Assembly: GCA_026419655.1 (NCBI GenBank)
Contig: JANZZA010000634.1
Location: forward strand, 1 to 16,645
Reading direction: 5' to 3'
Length of the DNA stretch: 16,645 bases
Source of the DNA: Armatimonadota bacterium
GTDB taxonomy: Bacteria; Armatimonadota; Zipacnadia; Zipacnadales; FEN-943
The translations under genes were made by a program, and so were the position numbers. Position 1 is the stretch's first letter. Every line of letters starts with the position of its first letter. The notes under the pieces were generated by a model. That model was given only the letters and a program-made list of their open reading frames with translations, was not told the origin of the DNA and did not search any database. Positions 13,458 through 16,645 of the stretch are shown here, piece after piece.

Positions 13458-14255
13458 TTACGGGTTGGGCACGTAGCTAGCGCCGTACGGGTTGCGGCTG
13501 GACGGCTTCACTACCCAAAAACGTTCTGCCAATACCTTATCCAGGTCGAAACCAAAGACTTCGCAGAACTCAGCCAGGTCCGGCAGAATCGCGTTGAGGT
13601 CTTCCTCCGTGGCTTCATACTTTTCCGCAAACCGCTCAGCAATGTGGTCTTCCTCAACTGTACCGCGCAGATAAATGCGGCCGCCATGCATGCCGGTGCC
13701 GCAGTAGTCGCCTACTACCGTCCCGCGACGAGCAGTGTCAGTCAGCCCCAGTACGATGAGTACTCCGCCAGCCAGGTATTCGCCGAGGAAGTCGGCAGCA
13801 GTGCCACCCACTATGAGCACTGGCTTACGCCGCGGCTCTTCCTTCATATGGATTCCCACGCGGTATCCCACGTCTCCGCGGATGAAGACTTTGCCGCCGC
13901 GCATTCCGTAGCCGATAACGTCACCTGCGTCACCATGGACGATTACCCGGCCGGAATTGAGCGTGTTGCCGACGGCGTCCTGGGCGTTGTTGTGCACCAC
14001 TACCTCAGCGCCGTCCATGAAGATAGCCAGGTCGTTTCCCGGAATGCCGTAAATGTCAATCTGGACGTGGGCTTGAATCCCGTCGCCGATATAGCGCTGG
14101 CCGTGGACGTTGACGACCTCGATGTATTTACGTCCGTCGCCTATGGCCTCGCGAATGCGCTCGTTAAGGAGCCGGTAGTGGAGACCTTTGGCGTCAATTC
14201 GTAGGTACTCGCTGTCTTCGGCGGCTAGCTGTGACGGCTGCTCTATCCCGGTCAT
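13458..14255 (-). CDS. Glutamate synthase GXGXG-domain subunit (archaeal-type GltB3)
   Basis: This 265-residue protein is the GXGXG beta-helix part of the glutamate synthase large subunit, encoded as a separate gene. The repeats are visible: GIPGNDLAIFMDGAEVVVHN, VGNTLNSGRVIVHGDAGDV, GYGMRGGKVFIRGDVGYR, then LAGGVLIVLGLT and GTGMHGGRIYLRG. The C-terminal region (about 205-250) is helical and ends in a Pro-rich tail. In glutamate synthase this domain packs against the amidotransferase and FMN domains and lines the ammonia channel; it has no catalytic residues of its own. Similar folds occur in FwdC/FmdC and in methylglutamate synthase. ATG 14255 has AGGGAT about 8 bases upstream. It is the last gene of the leftward trio, 48 bases after the FMN subunit, so it should assemble with the other two products. 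Confidence 0.88.
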   Translation of the reverse strand: MTGIEQPSQLAAEDSEYLRIDAKGLHYRLLNERIREAIGDGRKYIEVVNVHGQRYIGDGIQAHVQIDIYGIPGNDLAIFMDGAEVVVHNNAQDAVGNTLNSGRVIVHGDAGDVIGYGMRGGKVFIRGDVGYRVGIHMKEEPRRKPVLIVGGTAADFLGEYLAGGVLIVLGLTDTARRGTVVGDYCGTGMHGGRIYLRGTVEEDHIAERFAEKYEATEEDLNAILPDLAEFCEVFGFDLDKVLAERFWVVKPSSRNPYGASYVPNP

Positions 14256-14303
14256 GACAAATCCCTGGAATTGTGAATGCGATGCACCCAGTGACTAAAT
14301 AGG

Positions 14304-15815
14304 CTATTCGCCGGCGGCCTTGACGTCAAGGATCTCGCGCGTTTTCTCATCAAGAAAGACGGCCCTGAGTCGGTCGCGGCTTCCTCGCAGGCTCTCAATA
14401 GCGTTGACGCCCAAGGCGCCGAGAATCTCCTTGAGCTCCTCGGTCCAGGCATGAATCAGATTGGCTACGCGCTCGGCGCCCCAAGCAGGGTCGAGGCGCC
14501 GGGTAAGTTCAGGCCTTTGGGTTGTAATGCCCCACGAGCAATTTCCGGTGTGGCACTGCTGGCAGAGGTGGCAACCCAAGGCGATAAGGGCCGCCGTGGC
14601 GATGGCGCAAGCGTCGGCCCCAAGAGCTATGGCCTTGGCCAGGTCGGCGCTGTTTCGAATGCTTCCGGCGGCGATAATCGAGCACTGGTTGCGGATACCC
14701 TCTTTACGCAAGCGAGTGTCCACGGCGGCGATAGCCACCTCAATAGGGATGCCAAGGTGATTGCGTATCATAGTCGGTGCGGCGCCAGTGCCGCCCCGGA
14801 AGCCGTCAATGTAGATGATGTCCGCTCCCGCCCGCACTATCCCGCTGGCTATGGCGGCCACGTTGTGCACTGCTGCTATCTTTACCGACACAGGCACGCG
14901 GAACTCAGTGGCTTCCTTGAGGGCCCAGATAAGCTGTCGCAGGTCCTCAATCGAATAAATGTCGTGGTGTGGGGCAGGGGAGAGGGCTTCCGTGCCCTCG
15001 GGTATGCCGCGTGTCTCCGCGATGGCGGTAGTGACTTTCCGGCCCGGCAGGTGCCCGCCTATGCCTGGCTTAGCGCCCTGGCCGATTTTTATCTCAACCG
15101 CAGCCCCAGCCCTCAGGTATTCCTCGTGGACGCCGAAACGCCCGGACGCGCACTGGACGATTGCCCGGTCCGCATAGGGATAGAGGTCTTTGTGCAGGCC
15201 GCCTTCGCCGGTGGACCAGTATATGCCCAGATCCTTGGCGGCCATGGCCAAGGCTTTCTGGGCGTTGAGACTTATCGAGCCGAAGCTCATCGGGGCAAAG
15301 ATGACGGGCGTTTCCAGTACCAGTTGCGGAGGAATCGGGGTACGTGCACGGATTTCCCCGTTGGGGCCATGCTCTACTTCGACTGACTCGGGTTTGCGTC
15401 CAAGGAAAGTGCGCAGCTCCATGGGCTCGCGTAATGGGTCAATGCTGGGGTTGGTCACCTGACAGGCATCAAGGCACAAATGGTCCCAGATGACTCCCCA
15501 GGGACGGTCGTTGCCCATGCCCGATAGCAGCACGCCCCCGGTCTCAGCCTGACGTGTAGCCTGCATTATGATGTCAGGCTGCCAGACTTCGTGCCATCGG
15601 TACTTAAGCGGATTCTCGACAACGGTGATAGCTTCTTCCGGGCACACGTTGACGCAGTAGTGGCACGCTACGCACTCGTTTTTTGCCGAAGGCACGACTC
15701 GGCCCTGAAATTCCAGGGCCCCAAAACCACAGCCCATGACGCAGCGCTTGCAGCGCTGGCATTTCTCATGGTCTATAACTTGTCTAAACCTCCGTGGTAC
15801 GAAAGTGTTTCTCAT
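14304..15815 (-). CDS. Glutamate synthase FMN/Fe-S subunit with N-terminal ferredoxin domain (archaeal-type GltB2)
   Basis: This 503-residue protein is the synthase core of glutamate synthase. An N-terminal ferredoxin domain carries two CxxCxxCxxxC motifs: Cys19/22/25/29 and Cys48/51/54/58, the second followed by Pro. The (beta/alpha)8 FMN domain contains EIKIGQGAKPGIGGHLPGRK (241-260), SPAPHHDIYSIEDL (279-292) and IDGFRGGTGAAP (336-347). The 3Fe-4S site has the usual C-x5-C-x4-C spacing at Cys415, Cys421 and Cys426, in CHLCQQCHTGNC. It converts 2-oxoglutarate and ammonia to glutamate using electrons via the clusters. The built-in ferredoxin domain, as in archaeal enzymes, suggests reduction by ferredoxin or a separate oxidoreductase instead of an NADPH-dependent GltD subunit. 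The start ATG overlaps the stop of the amidotransferase gene (ATGA), which implies translational coupling. Confidence 0.94.
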   Translation of the reverse strand: MRNTFVPRRFRQVIDHEKCQRCKRCVMGCGFGALEFQGRVVPSAKNECVACHYCVNVCPEEAITVVENPLKYRWHEVWQPDIIMQATRQAETGGVLLSGMGNDRPWGVIWDHLCLDACQVTNPSIDPLREPMELRTFLGRKPESVEVEHGPNGEIRARTPIPPQLVLETPVIFAPMSFGSISLNAQKALAMAAKDLGIYWSTGEGGLHKDLYPYADRAIVQCASGRFGVHEEYLRAGAAVEIKIGQGAKPGIGGHLPGRKVTTAIAETRGIPEGTEALSPAPHHDIYSIEDLRQLIWALKEATEFRVPVSVKIAAVHNVAAIASGIVRAGADIIYIDGFRGGTGAAPTMIRNHLGIPIEVAIAAVDTRLRKEGIRNQCSIIAAGSIRNSADLAKAIALGADACAIATAALIALGCHLCQQCHTGNCSWGITTQRPELTRRLDPAWGAERVANLIHAWTEELKEILGALGVNAIESLRGSRDRLRAVFLDEKTREILDVKAAGE

Positions 15816-16645
15816 GACGCTTTGCTTCCTGACGGGAGCAAGTCGGCGGCCACACCGGCGGACGTGACGCCCGGCTCCAGATAGCCTATCACGGGCTGGC
15901 CAGCCTTAGGCATCCACACCCGGTCCGGCTCCGCACAGAGCACGTGGATGGCCGCCTCTTCGCTCGAGAGATACAGGTCGTCACCGTTCTCGGCAGCGAC
16001 CATGGGCCGCAGCTTTATGCGGTCGTTCAGTCCGAGCATTCCATTACCAAAGCCAAGAATGATGGCAAAGGGGCCGTTCACCATCGCCGACGCATAAACC
16101 TGGCGAAGCGTTGTCTGTAGGTGGCGCCGCTCTGGGTCTTTCTCTGCATCAATGTCTTTCCAGAACGGCGCAGCTACAACCTGACAAGCCAGCTCCAGGG
16201 GAAGTCGGTGCCGCCTGACCAACAGGTCGAACAGGTAAACCATGACTTCCGTATCGGTGAAAAGCGTGCAGATGTAGCCAAACATCTCCAGGTACCGGCG
16301 ATTGATTCCGTAGGAGCTTATTTCTCCGTTGTGCACGACTGAGAAGTCCAACAGACAGAAGGGATGTGCCCCGCCCCACCATGCCTGGCTGTTCGTGGGG
16401 AAACGCGCGTGGGCGGTCCAGATGTAGGCTTCGTATTGGTCCAGACAGAAAAACTTACCGACGTCTTCGGGGTACCCCACAGCCTTGAAGGCGCCCATAT
16501 TCTTACCCGACGAAAATACAAAGGCGTCAGCGATGCCGGCATTGATGTCCATGACCGCTCGCACCACATGGTCCTCTTCACTGTCGTGGCCGTCTACGCC
16601 CTTGGGCGAGAGAAAATACCGCCACAACAACGGCTCATCGGTTAT
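15812..16645 (-). CDS. Glutamate synthase class II amidotransferase subunit (archaeal-type GltB1), 5' end outside window
   Basis: The frame is open to the right edge, so the N-terminus and its catalytic Cys lie outside. The 277 residues present include the class II (Ntn) glutamine amidotransferase core: AHARFPTNSQAWWGGAHPF, then SVVHNGEISSYGINRRYLE and TDTEVMVYLFDLL. The HxRxPTN, AHPF and HNGEI blocks are the glutamine- and substrate-binding parts of GltB- and PurF-type domains. Later, GPFAIILGFGNGMLGLNDR precedes a LYLSSEEAAI segment. The subunit hydrolyses glutamine and passes ammonia to the FMN subunit. Its stop overlaps the next start by four bases. It is the upstream member of the visible part of the operon. 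A TTG at 16630 can be read as a start, but homology clearly continues beyond it. Confidence 0.9.
   Translation of the reverse strand: MTDEPLLWRYFLSPKGVDGHDSEEDHVVRAVMDINAGIADAFVFSSGKNMGAFKAVGYPEDVGKFFCLDQYEAYIWTAHARFPTNSQAWWGGAHPFCLLDFSVVHNGEISSYGINRRYLEMFGYICTLFTDTEVMVYLFDLLVRRHRLPLELACQVVAAPFWKDIDAEKDPERRHLQTTLRQVYASAMVNGPFAIILGFGNGMLGLNDRIKLRPMVAAENGDDLYLSSEEAAIHVLCAEPDRVWMPKAGQPVIGYLEPGVTSAGVAADLLPSGSKAS

Noticed and set aside
13419..14204. A plus-strand frame of 261 codons opposite the GXGXG subunit
   Set aside because: The minus strand encodes a clear glutamate synthase GXGXG domain; the antisense frame has no family pattern and no ribosome-binding site.
14451..15386. A plus-strand frame of 311 codons opposite the FMN subunit
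   Set aside because: It is antisense to conserved glutamate synthase motifs and reflects codon bias.

Overview
This window comes from a bacterial chromosome of fairly high GC. I see no plasmid or phage genes, and no tRNA, rRNA or CRISPR array. Housekeeping genes (purM, a three-gene glutamate synthase) sit among large sensor kinases and secreted proteins. A FlgM-like anti-sigma factor suggests a flagellated cell. The mix of a DUF4091/GH123-like secreted glycosidase, a DUF951 protein, a split archaeal-type GltB and CHASE2 and FHA histidine kinases would suit a little-cultured lineage such as Armatimonadota or a relative. That placement is an inference from gene content; the sequence has no phylogenetic marker I can score by eye.

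Layout. (1) 1-1038, minus: the 5' part of a polytopic membrane glycosyltransferase-like protein, cut by the left edge. (2) 1423-1707, plus: a short FlgM-family protein with a collagen-like Gly-Pro-X stretch, 131 bases downstream of a candidate sigma-28 promoter. (3) 1768-5935, minus: a probable operon read in the order CHASE2-GAF-PAS histidine kinase, DUF951 protein, YkgJ-type cysteine-cluster protein, SRPBCC protein. (4) 5936-6327: a divergent intergenic region rich in nested inverted repeats. (5) 6328-9244, plus: a PfkB-family sugar/nucleoside kinase, a secreted basic glycine-rich protein with a Spy/CpxP-like helical segment, a strong intrinsic terminator, then purM behind its own -10 box. 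(6) 9411-11668, minus: an FHA-GAF histidine kinase followed 47 bases later by an unrecognised small membrane protein. (7) 11802-13406, plus: a secreted DUF4091 protein with a GH123-like Asp-Glu pair. (8) 13458-16645, minus: gltB-type amidotransferase, FMN/iron-sulphur and GXGXG subunits encoded as three genes. The amidotransferase gene is cut by the right edge.

How the genes fit together. The glutamate synthase genes are clearly one functional unit: ammonia from glutamine is channelled to an FMN/Fe-S synthase subunit that carries its own ferredoxin domain, and no NADPH-binding small subunit is present in the window. The two sensor kinases are orphans here, because no response regulator is visible. 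The FHA kinase probably works with the membrane protein encoded after it. I do not see a clear new defence or mobile system. The best leads are the collagen-like FlgM with its possible sigma-28 promoter, the structured divergent intergenic element, and the FHA kinase/membrane protein pair.
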